Assembly (NCBI GenBank): GCA_964030785.1
Contig: OZ034967.1
Coordinates: 68,191,913 to 68,255,912 of the forward strand
Length of the DNA: 64,000 bases
Origin: Siderastrea siderea
Lineage: Eukaryota; Cnidaria; Anthozoa; Scleractinia; Rhizangiidae
Direction: 5' to 3'
The position numbers and the translations under genes are program-made. The first letter of the stretch is position 1, and each line of letters starts with the position of its first letter. Of the stretch, positions 49,771 to 60,503 are shown one piece after another. The notes under the pieces are model-generated. The model searched no databases. It was not told where the DNA came from and saw only the letters and a program-made list of their open reading frames with translations.

Positions 49771-50688
49771 CACTTGAGAGGCTTAATGGGCTCTGCGTTG
49801 ACATCTAGTTCCAGAAAATCATATCAGAGAGCCTGGCGTGTTTTTCAGATTTTCCACCAACGTTTTTATAAGTCATCAGTTTTCAGGTTGCCGTTATCAT
49901 CTCCCCAAATCGCTCTGTTTATATCTTATCTGTCCGCTAGTAAACTTGCGCCCTCTACGATTACCTCTTATCTTTCGGCTATCAGTTACGTTCACAAGTT
50001 CAAGGGACTTCAGGATCCCACTAAATCCTTTCTGATCCTTAAACTCTTAACGGCATTAGGTCGCCAGCGCTCAACAGATGTTCGCTTACCCATAACAAGA
50101 CCTGTCTTGCACAAGCTTGTTGGGTCTCTCAGATACACCAACTCTTCGGCTTTTCAGCGCTCTCTGTACTCGACCATGTTTTTGGTAGCCTTTTACGGCT
50201 TTTTCCGCATCGGTGAGCTGGCGACTAAGAGTGCGGATTGCGCAGCATCCGTGGTCCAGTTTAGGGAGGTAAAATTTTTGATAGGAGACGGTAAAGCCAA
50301 CATGGTTAAGATTGTCATTACTCAATTCAAGCATAACCCCAGTAGGCAACCATTTGAAATACTAATTGAACGCGACGAAACGTCGCCGTTCTGTCCTGTA
50401 AAGGCTTTAGTCGATTATTGCAGGATACGGGGTTCACAGCCGGGGCCACTATTCTGCCATCAAAACATTGCACCCGTTACGGTTAACCAATTGAACTCTG
50501 AACTTTCTCGCTGTTTAAAATTTTGCGGTTTAGATACCAGTCGGTGTAAAGGCCACAGTTTCCGAATTGGCGCCGCGTCTCATGCGGCTGATAAGGGTTT
50601 TTCCGATGCCCAAATTCGCACTCTTGGTCGATGGAAATCTGACGCCTTCAAACTTTATATTCGTTCTGAATGCCTCAGTGCCACTTAA
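49723..50688 (+). CDS. Tyrosine recombinase of the Ngaro-like element
   Basis: 321 codons. The N-terminal core-binding domain (residues ~15-110) contains SSRKSYQRAWRVFQIF and STITSYLSAISYVHK. The catalytic domain has R162 in GFFRIGELATKS, H278-x-x-R281 in GHSFRIGAAS, W304 in LGRWKSDAF, and the nucleophile Y312 in FKLYIR. The full R-H-R-W-Y set is present. It should integrate the circular DNA intermediate by recombination at the repeat ends. The start overlaps the tail of RT/RNase H in a different frame. Confidence 0.93.
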   Translation: MPNTSPVGPSSGELVAHLRGLMGSALTSSSRKSYQRAWRVFQIFHQRFYKSSVFRLPLSSPQIALFISYLSASKLAPSTITSYLSAISYVHKFKGLQDPTKSFLILKLLTALGRQRSTDVRLPITRPVLHKLVGSLRYTNSSAFQRSLYSTMFLVAFYGFFRIGELATKSADCAASVVQFREVKFLIGDGKANMVKIVITQFKHNPSRQPFEILIERDETSPFCPVKALVDYCRIRGSQPGPLFCHQNIAPVTVNQLNSELSRCLKFCGLDTSRCKGHSFRIGAASHAADKGFSDAQIRTLGRWKSDAFKLYIRSECLSAT

Positions 50689-50853
50689 TTAGAAATTGTT
50701 TAGTTTTTAAGTATTACTGTAATTTTTTTTTCTCTGCGGCCGGAGATGTAGGACAGATATGGACTGCTACACCTCCTGTCGCCAATTGTTCGATGGATTT
50801 TCCGTACTTTTATTTTAGACTTATAGGGTTGTAACGCATTCCCCTTTTAGCAT

Positions 50854-50899
50854 TTGGCAGTGATTTGGGTCAGACAAGCGGCTGCCAATGACCTGCCAA
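50854..50899 (+). ncRNA. Covarying hairpin motif, copy 1
   Basis: Outer stem TTGGCAG/CTGCCAA around exactly 32 nt. The loop contains the conserved core GGGTCAGACAAGCGGCTGCC, in which TGG..CAG can pair with CTG-CCA leaving a two-base GT bulge and an eight-base apical loop. Confidence 0.65.
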
Positions 50900-50954
50900 T
50901 TTAGGCAATTTACATTACATTCGGGGTCTTCAAAGGGCACTTAGTTTTATTTTA

Positions 50955-50996
50955 CACAGTGATATGGGTCAGGCATGCAGCTGCCATTGATCTGTG
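50955..50996 (+). ncRNA. Covarying hairpin motif, copy 2
   Basis: Outer stem CACAG/CTGTG around 32 nt. The core is GGGTCAGGCATGCAGCTGCC. The stem sequence differs from copies 1 and 3 on both sides but still pairs. Confidence 0.65.
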
Positions 50997-51096
50997 GTTT
51001 TATATTTTGGACTTAATGGACATTATATTTACAAGCAATTTTAGATGGCGTTGTCTGCATAACCGTATGTATGTTAACACGGTATATCACTAGTCC

Positions 51097-51142
51097 TTGG
51101 CAGTGATTTGGGTCAGACATGCGGCTGCCACTGACCTGTCAA
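51097..51142 (+). ncRNA. Covarying hairpin motif, copy 3
   Basis: Outer stem TTGGCAG/CTGTCAA (one G-U pair; a further C-G pair can be added outside) around 32 nt. Core GGGTCAGACATGCGGCTGCC. Confidence 0.65.
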
Positions 51143-51165
51143 GAATTCTAGGCTTTATAGTTTAC

Positions 51166-51211
51166 GTGACGGTAGTTTGGGTCAGACATGCAGCTGCCGA
51201 TCATCCGTCAC
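51166..51211 (+). ncRNA. Covarying hairpin motif, copy 4
   Basis: Outer stem GTGACGG/CCGTCAC around 32 nt. Core GGGTCAGACATGCAGCTGCC. Both strands of the stem changed in a compensating way relative to copy 3. Confidence 0.65.
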
Positions 51212-51280
51212 TAGATCTTAACATTATTTGTGGGCGTAATGTGTTAATTTGTTATACATGATGATGATCCTCTTTTGTTG

Positions 51281-51289
51281 TTTCGCTTG
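51281..51289. repeat. 9-bp target duplication of the Mutator-like element, left copy
   Basis: TTTCGCTTG here and at 54161-54169, directly outside the terminal inverted repeats. Confidence 0.85.
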
Positions 51290-54160
51290 GAGTCTGGGTT
51301 TTTGTCGAGGGTCGAGGGTCGAGGGTTCCATGTCGAGGGTCGAGGGTACTATGTCGAGGGTATTTAAAAAATGAAATAAGATAAAATAAAAGAAAAGAAA
51401 AAATAATTAAAAAATAATTTCAGAAAATATGATTTCTAAAAAGTAAAATTAAAAAAAAAAATTGAACACAACTAAAATTACGATAACTTTATGGGGATAT
51501 TATTGACGTCAATTATGTTTGATACTATGTTTGATCGAAACATGTTCGGATCATCCTCGGAAGTCTTCGGGACACGTCGGAAATCTTCGGGAAACTTTGA
51601 AAAATTTCGGGAAATGTTCGGAAAGTCTCGTATGACCTTTGGACAACACTCTGAAAATCTTCCGAAAATCTTCTTAAAAGGGCCGGAAATCTTCGGAAAA
51701 TCGTCAAAAACTTCGTTATTGGTATGTTTATAAAACGAACAAAATAATATACGATGCATGAATTTTTCTTCTCGTGTTCAACTCGATATATCAAGAAACT
51801 AATTAAGGAAAAACAAAAAACTAATTAAGGAAAAACAATTCCCAAAGAAATCACTTCCAAAAAATGAAATAAATAATCGAAAACGCATTGAATACAAACA
51901 AAATTATGATAACTTTATTGTGATATCATTGACGGCAATTATGATTGACACTATGTTCGAGCATCTTCGGATCATCGTCGGAAGTCTTCGGGAAACTTCG
52001 GAAATCTTCAGGAAATTCGTCAAAAACTTCGTTATTGGTATGCTTATAAACTAAACAAAATAATACACGATGCATGAATTTTTCTCCTCCTGTTCAACTC
52101 TATATTAAAAATTTCGCTGCTTTCACTAGTATGATCTCGAGTTAAACACTTGCAAAGAAATTTCATATCTCCGCGCACCCACGCACCTATGCATTGCATT
52201 ATATTTGATGACGAGTGCTCCACGAGAAGAGTGCTGCAGGAATCAACGCACCTTGAAAAGTCTTGACAGATTCATCATAGACAATTGATAAAATGTGTCG
52301 CCAAAACAAAGAGAAATTAAAGAGAAGTATTCTACAGCAACCTTCCAGCCTGATTAATCTTGACTGTGTGCGAGTCTCGCGATCCGAGATAACAAAATTA
52401 GAAGGTCCTGCTTGCAGTACGTAAAATTGTGTTTCTTTTTCAAAAAAAAATGTCAGTGCAGACGTTTTTTCCACCCGACAAAATTTTTTTGAAGTACGTG
52501 TCAATGCCCTATCAAAAAAGCGCAACCGAAACATTTTCATTTTGCGGGAGCATTTTTTGCGTTAAGACTTCGACTGCAATCACAGACACAAGCGCGCATC
52601 ACGAAATCTCGCTATCTAATTCCTTTTATTGAACTTCCTGCTTACACGAAGAATTCCACGTCTCAGGTGGAACAACCTAACAGAGAGTGCTATAATTTCA
52701 AAGAACGCAGTCTAGACAAACACACGTAAGCTTCACACAGAAAAGGGTCGAAAACCACATTTGACAGTTGGCTGCCTTTGGGTAGCCAATAGAATATCCA
52801 AGATTTTCGATCCGCACAGTGGGTATATATACACGACAGAAAACCTATGCCAAACAGAATGTCTTGTCATTCTCGCAAAGTACACGAGCTTGAATAAAGC
52901 ATAACTCACAAAGCCAATCCCGGCACTGAACTGATGAGAACTATGTGGAGGGTCGAAACCATGGTCTTGCCTGTACATATTGGCATTTTTGAACACGCAG
53001 TCAATGGAATTGCTGACCGCAACAGGAGGAAAGATATCTAGCTCCTAGACACGAAACTCACAGTTTCAAGAGGAGTTAGTCACTCATATTTGACTGAAGC
53101 CGAGTTCAGCCATCTATTACACGTTGCATAGCTCTAAAGAAGTTACAACTTCAATTTCTTGACGAGATGGGTCTATAGATCACACTCCGTGATGCGAAAC
53201 CCTACATCCTGCAACAGAGTTTTTAAGATAATATTAGCCGGGCCCGGCACTAACAAACAAAGAAACTCGTCAAGTTGCAGATAATATTTCGGATCCTTTA
53301 TTGTCAGAAATTTAAGCATTAAAGGCTGAAAAACCTATCAAGTCCGTAAACGAGCCAAATTCAACAATCTAATATGCCAAGAGCGGCATTAAAAGTCGCT
53401 TTACAGACGATCAAAGGTCAAATACTACAAACAGGCGTAGAGCCGTAGGAGTCCATCATACAAATAGCAGACATGACCTTTATACAGTAACAGTCCTTAA
53501 AATGCGACGCCTTAATTTTAACGGCTCTATTCAGTCTCCATTTAAAACTCCTCCAGACTTAACCCACTACAAAAATACAAGAAGCTAAACTGGTCGAAAG
53601 ACCGAGTGATCTAAGGCGCGGCTTACAAAGACGTGAAGTAGGAGTCGTGCAGGCCTTCCCACACCTTTTTATATCTGTGATTGATTGTTTATTGGGAGGC
53701 CCCGTTCTACTTCATGTGAGTAGCATCATACGTGAGCACTTGAACAAAACGTCAAAGAGCAGAAAACAACGAGCAATGCGCACCACATTCAAATCGCCTA
53801 CACGGCCAATTATGCAAAAACTATGTGCACGCCTAATAACTTATAACTCCTCATTCTAAACGTCCACAAAAGTGCCTAAGACTGGCCTTGAACCAATGCC
53901 GCCCAAATAAGTAAACGTGTGAGCATCGTTTATAAGTACTCAGTAAATGGTATCACCATAAAGTTATCGTAATTTTAGTTGTGTTCAATTGGTTTTTTAA
54001 TTTTATTTTTTAGAAATCATATTTTATGAAATTATCTTTTAATTATTTTTTCTTTTATTTTATTTTAATCTTATTTTATTTTTTAAATACCCTCGACATG
54101 GTACCCTCGACCCTCGACATTGAACCCTCGACCCTCGACCCTCGACAAAAACCCAGACTC
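51290..54160. mobile_element. Mutator-like (MULE) non-autonomous element, long inverted repeats
   Basis: 2871 bp. The terminal inverted repeats are about 200 bp (51290 to ~51493 and ~53957 to 54160), beginning GAGTCTGGGTTTTTGTCGAG. They include several GTCGAGG-GTCGAGGGT units, an A-rich stretch and AACACAACTAAAATTACG. A 9-bp TTTCGCTTG duplication flanks it. Long inverted repeats plus a 9-bp duplication fit the Mutator superfamily. Inside is a direct duplication (51481-51770 and 51900-52115) with a TCTTCGGGAAA minisatellite. No transposase was recognised; frames up to 113 codons show no domain. It inserted into the 3' region of the Ngaro-like element. Confidence 0.78.
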
Positions 54161-54225
54161 TTTCGCTTGTTATTCCGTGCGAGCTCTGCGTTGGGTTCTT
54201 GGTGGGGCGGCCACATCTTGTGGCT

Positions 54226-54455
54226 TGTGGCGCTTTTTTCGCCCCACCTTTGCTGAACATGATATGCTATTTAGTATTTTATTGTCATCAGATGCTCTTT
54301 ATGTATTTTCAATAAATTAGCCACAGCATACTTGTGGCCAAAAAACTCCAGCACTTGAGCAGATCTCTGTTGTATGTCATATCATCTTCAGCAAAACAAG
54401 TACGTCCCCGCGCGGAGCTCTTTCATTGCATTCAGTAGAGTGTATCAACATAAAA
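54226..54455 (+). repeat. Ngaro split repeat B1
   Basis: 230 bp nearly identical to 54742-54971, from TGTGGCGCTTTTTTCGCCCC to TATCAACATAAAA. Contains AATAAA at 54311-54316, a likely polyadenylation signal. Confidence 0.88.
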
Positions 54456-54675
54456 CCAAGCATTATGTCAAAGCATAATGTTATTTATGTTGATACATTG
54501 CGCCTATTGTACTCTTCATACATGTTTGCTCTTCTGATTCTGGATTCCCATGTCAGATAACAGCCAATCATAACATCGGTCGCGGTCGCGCCCGGGTATA
54601 AATTCCTCATCATTCTGGCGTTAATTCCCTCTTTCTTTTGCCATCACAGCGTTTACATCTCTGGGAAAAACTCTT
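54452..54675 (+). repeat. Ngaro split repeat A2
   Basis: Matches both pieces of A1 over about 223 bp. Because it lacks the LINE, it shows the pre-insertion sequence with a single GTTATTTATGTTGAT. It repeats the CCAAT/TATA promoter (TATAAA at 54597-54602). Confidence 0.88.
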
Positions 54676-54741
54676 TCCCTCCCTCCGCTCCCGCTGCAAA
54701 CTTCTTATCATCATGTAATGTAGTATTGTAACCCAGCCAGG

Positions 54742-54971
54742 TGTGGCGCTTTTTTCGCCCCACCTTTGCTGAACATGATATGCTATTTAGTATTTTATTG
54801 TCATCAGATGCTCTTTATGTATTTTCAATAAATTAGCCACAGCATACTTGTGGCCAAAAAACTCCAGCACTTGAGCAGATCTCTGTTGTATGTCATATCA
54901 TCTTCAGCAAAACAAGTACGTCCCCGCGCAGAGTTCTTTCATTGCATTCAATAGAGTGTATCAACATAAAA
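54742..54971 (+). repeat. Ngaro split repeat B2 (right end of element)
   Basis: Second copy of B1, offset 516 bp, with AATAAA at 54827-54832. It ends in AACATAAAA, which overlaps by AAAA with the A1 start (AAAACCA). This is the expected overlap for recombinase-mediated integration. Confidence 0.88.
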
Positions 54972-55210
54972 TATATTTACCGGATGCCGGCCGCGGCCTG
55001 GATTGAAGACGAAACGGACTCAGTGCAAATATATTTACCGAATGCTGAAGACGAAATGGGCTTAACACAAATGTTTATCGAATGATGACCGGGAATGATA
55101 AAGACGAAATGGATTCAGTGCAATTATGTATTACCGGATGACAGCGGGGAAGACGAAACGGACTGACAAATGCACATGTTTACCGAATGACAGCCGCGTC
55201 CACAGCAAAA
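54972..55210. repeat. Degenerate GAAGACGAAACGGACTCAGT minisatellite (direct), inverted copies at 55520-55640
   Basis: About four units of 50-60 bp, each with a TTTACCG(G/A)ATG block and GAAGACGAAA(C/T)GG(A/G)CT. Two or three units occur in the opposite orientation at 55520-55640 (GAGTCCGTTTCGTCTTC). A diverged unit precedes the Ngaro left end at about 40390-40425. All belong to the outer TA-flanked element. Confidence 0.6.
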
Positions 55211-55899
55211 TATTCTGACTTCGGTCGTAACACAAGAGAGTTGAAAGAAGCTATAATTAAACCGTAAGGCTGAGAATAATTCTGTTCGAATTTATGTCAC
55301 AGGTTGAGAACTTATTAACCTCGAAATATTTTTCCTGATCGAGAAACTGCGTTTCGTCGACTGTCAACATGTTGTTACAGTCCAGTGACTTCCAATTAGC
55401 GGGTCACGGAAGTCTTGCATAGAAGTCTTGGTCTTCGAGATATTTATTTTATTTTGTCCCTCTTTTTATCCCCGTCATTCAGAAGTATTTTCCTGTTGAG
55501 TCTCTTTCGTCCTCAACATTCTCGCCTTTCATTCAACAAAACGCATTTGTGTCGAGTTTGTTTCGTATTCAAACTTTTCGGCCGGCATGCGGTAAACTGA
55601 GTCCGTTTCGTCTTCAAAATTACCGGCCGCCAGTCGGCAAATAATTGTTTCTCTTGCCGTTTGCTTGTCTCGCTGTTGACCAAAATAAATGTCATTTCGC
55701 TATAAAAATAAGCGTTGAAGTCATGTGAAGTGAACATTCGTGTAGCCCTTCGCATCTATTCCCGCTCAGACCAGAAGAAAAATTTTACCCCTATTGTGAT
55801 TGGTCCGAAGGCAACCACAACTCCGATTCTTTTGTTCTAAACTCGCCTTGTGATTGGCAGAAAAACGTTGGGTGGCCCCAGTTGAATTCGTTGCACTGT

Positions 55900-56870
55900 A
55901 ATATTGGTTTCTAGAAGGCGACTGCAATTTGTCACTTTTTTCCATCTCGGTACCTACATGTATGAAATAAAAGCACTGCATTGTGGAAAGTGCTTTTTAC
56001 TATTTTTGTCACTCATTGGAGTGTTCATGTTTTAGAAAGTTCAAATAATTACTGCATGCAGTTTTTGGTTTTCTCAAAAATTATCATATTCCCGGGGGTG
56101 GGATCCAGAAGTAAGCAAAGGATTTTTTTATTCAATGGACATATTTGTACCAATGTATTTTTGCTTTCTTGGCAATCTGGCTTGTTTAACTGACAAATTA
56201 TTGTGTGCTGGGATTAGTGAGAACATGTTTGATTAAGTGGGATTGGCTTTTTACTGAGTTAAGCAAAGGAGACTGGAGATGATTAAACATCCAGTAAACT
56301 TAAATGAGCTCCTGCCATTTTGTTGCTCATTCGATCGATTGATGTTCAAGTGCTTTACCTTACCCGTATTATAGCAATGTACCGTGCAAAGGGCAGAAGA
56401 CATAACCACTTTTTACACAAATGGCTAAAAGAGTTTGGATAGCTGCAAACGAGGGTTCAGGCGATGATTTATTAATTATTTGTAAGGACTCCACCAAAGC
56501 TGGAAAGAAGAACACTTTCACGGGTGGATGCAAAAATTTCCAATAGGTGCTTTCACGGGTGGATGCAAAAATTTCCAATAGGTACTTGTACGTCTCATGA
56601 ATCAGGTGGATCACAAAAGTATAGCAAAGTATTGCTTCGGCAACAACATTTCAAAGCTGGAAGTGACAATTATGCTAGCAAAGTGAATGATGACTCAATT
56701 AATAATTGACATTGAGTATAAGTACTATTCTGTTCACCCGTTCTTTCTGTTCATTAATGTCACATTGGTCAAAAATTGTGTTCTGAATTCCTTAATAGTG
56801 TATGTTACATACAATATTAGTTATTTGATGTTGTCAAAAGAAAATTTGCTAGTCGCATGTTCTCATGAAT
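55900..56870. other. Intergenic, with a 35-bp tandem duplication
   Basis: At 56515-56585 a ~35-bp unit (TTTCACGGGTGGATGCAAAA then ATTTCCAATAGGT) occurs twice in direct tandem. The rest shows no recognised gene. Confidence 0.5.
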
Positions 56871-56879
56871 TTTGCACTC

Positions 56880-59015
56880 CAAGAACTTAAAATTTACTAC
56901 AATCGATGAACTTAGAGTTGAGGAAGGGAAAGAAAAGAAAGGTGCTCCAATGAAAGTATATTTTATTTTTATTGTAACTATATGTACAGTGTAACTTTTA
57001 TTCGCAGTCCACTATCAGGCATTTAAGCCTCGACTTTTAGTGGCCCTGGTCAGTTTTAAATCGCCACTGGCGACTGGGCGGCTGCCAATTTTTAGCCCTG
57101 AATTTGTTTGTTTGTTTGTTTGTTTTTCACTGATCCTTTTTTTTTTGTTCTAGGCATGTATGCCAGCAGTGATCAGTGATGCAGCATTTTCTTGCAGTGA
57201 AGGTATCAGTTATATAATTAGCCCAGCTTACGTATCTAAACTGTTCAGTAAATTGAACTGGATTGAATGCAGTGATTGGGTGAATTTGGGTTCGGTAATT
57301 GAACACAATAATTATTAACCAAAAATATGCCTACAGCTGTGTTTCACTCCATTCAACTTCTGAACCCAGTCAAACATAATTAAGCACGATTAAACAGTTA
57401 TAAAATCATTCAAATATATAGATTTAGCCAAGTCTAAAGGCGGAGCTCCAATTTTTATTTGGCAATCCTATTATTCACAAAGGAAAATATAAATTTAACC
57501 AACGATAGAATTGAACCCCAACATTTACATGAGTGTTCCCTCAAGACTTCCATTTGGGTGAGCAATGAGAGCCTTTGCATCTGGACTTAATTGGGGTGAC
57601 TCTTAATCACCATATTGTTGCTATGGGAAGTTCCTCAGAACCATCATATCTTGGAAACGCTATTTCTCCCACAGATAAGCTGCTTGGCCACGTTAGTTTT
57701 ATGGAAAAGGTTTTCAAGATTTTCAAGTCCCAACCATATTCAGCATGTCACTTGACCTGAACAGAAAAAATGCTAAAACTCAAACAGCATACAGTTTTTG
57801 CTATTGTAAACATTGAAAAATCTGAATATACAAAATTTGAAACAACAGTTTCTAGAAATTCGCTTTATTATAACAGGCCATGTGATAGGGTGCGGAAAAA
57901 AATCAAAAATTATGCGTGAATTTTCAGGCATATTATGCAGAAGAATATGTTGATCACGCGGGAAACACGCTGGATTATGCGGAAATTTAAACAATATTAT
58001 AACATTGATAAGTGTCTTTCCACAGTTTTTTTCTGTTGTCTAAACTGCTTAGTGAGGTTCCTTCTTCTTCTTCGTCTCTTTAAATTTATCCTTACTATAA
58101 GTTTAAACCACAAGATGATTCTTTGAGACGATGAACGAGCAAAAGAAGACAACATGTTCAAGTTTCCTCGCGCAAGTACTAGTCAAATGCAGTTTCTTAT
58201 CAATTACTGTTATTCGCCAAAATGTCAATGCTTTTTGTTCAACAGAAATCATTGTAAGAATAAAACTAGTACCCAGGCTCATCGCCAAAAGACGCATGGA
58301 ACGCCTGGAGGTTAAAAATTGCTCGTCAACGAAGCGGCGTGTTTTCGTCGATGTTTAGGAGGAAAACTGCTTCAAAATAATCAATCTCCTTGGCTTTTAT
58401 GTTTGTGAGGATGAAGAGCAGCTGCTTTATCACCAATATTAGGCAAATGTTTCTGTTTTATGTGGAAAATGCCTCGAAAATGCCGAAGATGCGGACGTTA
58501 TTAAAAGGATTATGCGAATCTGCACCACCCTGTTATAAAAGTTATGATGGCACAAGCATGTATCTTTATACATTTTTGTGCTGTAGTTCTTCTATTCTTT
58601 GTAAAAACAGTAATTGCGTGCTTCGGATTATATGGATGGCTAGATGATTAATTAACTTAATGCAGAATGAATCAAACAGTTATACCATGTTTACAGGATA
58701 CCGGTACGAGCTCACCTAGGTATGACTCGCACTGTTACGAGATTTTGTGCTGTAATCATGTAACAAAGACAAGCAAGAGGGAACTGTGATGAACTTGTAT
58801 GAGAATGAAAACCATACAATGTCCTGGTGTCATGTAAACACCCCCTCAGACTAAAGTTGAGCAGCTCTCAAGAGTGTTTAACAACATCCTCAGATACCCA
58901 GGGGCAGTAAAACCCTGATTTCATTAAAGCGGTGTAAACTCAGCCTGGTACAATTTTGTTTACATGAGACCGGTCTGAAAGTCAGACTGACATAAGTAGT
59001 TACATGAGACCAACC
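56880..59015 (-). repeat. Dispersed repeat, inverted partner of 445-1560
   Basis: Reverse complement homology to 445-1560 at both ends (56880-57400 and 58675-59015). The middle (about 57405-58665) is extra, and opens with TATAGATTTAGCCAAGTC and a GGCGGAGCTCC MITE-type block at 57417. Small frames at 58131 and 58390 have no recognised domain. Confidence 0.6.
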
Positions 59016-59019
59016 ATCT

Positions 59020-60070
59020 CTAAAAATACAGTTTACCTTTTATCCAACAGCTTGGAATGCTTCAGTGCCACTTATTTAAATGCGCATGCTCGACGCAAAT
59101 ATCTTTAAAAAATTGGGGTAGTTTTTTAAGTGAGCGTGCGTGCTCAGTGCATGACGTGGCATGACATTGCCATGTGAATTTCGTGCGCAGTATGGATGCG
59201 GAGAAAAAAAATAGTGCAAATGTCCTTAGAAACCCCCTGAAGCCATGGGCTTACTTTTGGCAATTGAGATAATTAAAATCTGCTTTGTTTTCCATACAGG
59301 TTTTTATTCCATCAACCCGATGTCAGAAAAATATGGCAGTTTATTGTAAGGCTTTGGTCAATAAATTTGTACTCTTAGCTACATGTATGTTCCCAGGCAG
59401 ACATTATCAATTGAAATAAAAAATTTGAAGAGCAGTTTTGAAATAACGTTTTATATTTTTTTGTCTTTTTCTGTTCCCTCAGTAATACATCCATGCACCA
59501 GTGACATTTAAATTATTTGGGAGTAACCCTACTCAACTACTCACACAATTAACTTCCCAGAAATGATGACTTACTTGATTGAATTCACTTGACAGGGAAA
59601 ACTGTTTCAAATGATCGATTCACCACAGTCTGATCCCCTCTTGTCAGTTCATTACCTGATAAGTTTCAGACTATTCTGAAACGATTTATGAAGAGGCTTT
59701 TCTTTGCTACCAGATTATGACAATCAGTAACATTGCTTATTGGTGACATTAGATGCAGTGTAAAGGCTAATGATCAAACCAAAAATAAATTAGACAACAA
59801 GATTTACTACCATCACAGTCAGGGGTAGTAACAGAGTGAGTCATCACCTGTGCATCAAATAAAGCCACTTATGATTACTGGATCATTTGTTATTCACATT
59901 GGCAACACTGTTAGTCACAGATTGGTTGTGATTGATTGATCTTTGATTGACTGATTGACTGATTTATCAACTAAGTGGTTGAGTGGTTGATTGATGAATG
60001 ATGGGTACTTAAAGAGATTGATTTTAATATAATAGTCCCTGGGTATCAATAAAAGTAAACAAGGTACATT
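59020..60070. other. Intergenic, simple TGAT/TTGA repeats
   Basis: No gene recognised. TGATTGAT/TTGACTGA simple sequence lies at about 59925-60000. Confidence 0.45.
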
Positions 60071-60074
60071 ATTA

Positions 60075-60503
60075 CTCCAGACAAGACAAAGGAACGACAC
60101 TCATCTACCGAACCCTAAGTTAACGCTGGGAAAAAACACATTTAGATTTTCAGGTGCGGTTCTTTTTAATAATTTACCCACATCAATAAAAGAAGCCACG
60201 TCGCTTTCCATTTTTAAGAACTTTCTTAGATTTCATTTTAGCCATTAGTTTTTCTTATTAATATAATACTAGGTAACTTCGATAGCTCTCTTATTTGTCT
60301 TAATCTTCAACAAATTGTGATTGTTATGAAGATATGTAATTCCCCTTTTATTCACTTTTTAAAATCCTTGTACATATTTTTAAAGTAATTTTTAATTTTT
60401 TAATTTTTACCGTGTAGTCATAATTTACGCAGGGCCCCTTTTCATACCAGCCAATGGCTGATAGGGCTACCCGGCCTAAATAAAGTTGACTTGACTTGAC
60501 GTG
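60075..60503 (+). mobile_element. 5'-truncated LINE 3' end with (TTGAC)n tail
   Basis: The open frame to TAG at 60246-60248 includes RNDTHLPNPKLTLGKNTFRF, then SGAVLFNNLPTSIKEATSLS and IFKNFLRFHFSH. This is the standard C-terminal end of CR1/Rex-like reverse transcriptases (YNTR...F.Y.GA.LWN.LP..IK...S...FK..L). A ~250-bp 3' UTR ends in AAAGTTGACTTGACTTGAC, a short tandem tail. Frame differs from any longer ORF, so it is a dead fragment. Confidence 0.7.

Larger units (their letters stand above)
40426..54971 (+). mobile_element. Ngaro-like tyrosine-recombinase retroelement with split direct repeats
   Basis: Order is A1 (40426-40468 continuing at 45643-45822), SGNH hydrolase, Gag-like, RT/RNase H, tyrosine recombinase, B1 (54226-54455), A2 (54452-54675), B2 (54742-54971). 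The A1...B1-A2-B2 layout is diagnostic of the Ngaro group within DIRS-order elements. Such elements copy through a circular DNA that the recombinase integrates, without target duplication. It carries two later insertions (LINE 40469-45627, Mutator-like 51290-54160). Without them it is about 6.5 kb. The RNase H end is frameshifted, so this copy is probably not autonomous. Confidence 0.87.
40134..55898. mobile_element. Outer TA-flanked inverted-repeat DNA element (non-autonomous), now hosting nested insertions
   Basis: The ends read CAGTGCAACGAATTCAACTG inward on both sides, each flanked by TA (40132-40133 and 55899-55900). The inverted repeats extend about 155 bp (to ~40290 and from ~55760) at roughly 80 per cent identity, sharing CAAAAGAATCGG and GGACCAATCA. 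With the Ngaro-like insertion removed it is about 1.2 kb with no transposase. CAGT ends and a TA target are typical of Tc1/mariner-type elements. Confidence 0.65.

Noticed and set aside
50854..51211. Hammerhead ribozymes in the retroelement 3' region
   Set aside because: The motifs lack the CTGATGA and GAAA core; they are a different hairpin type.
53590..53680. tRNA-like segment
   Set aside because: No consistent acceptor stem or A/B box pair could be drawn.
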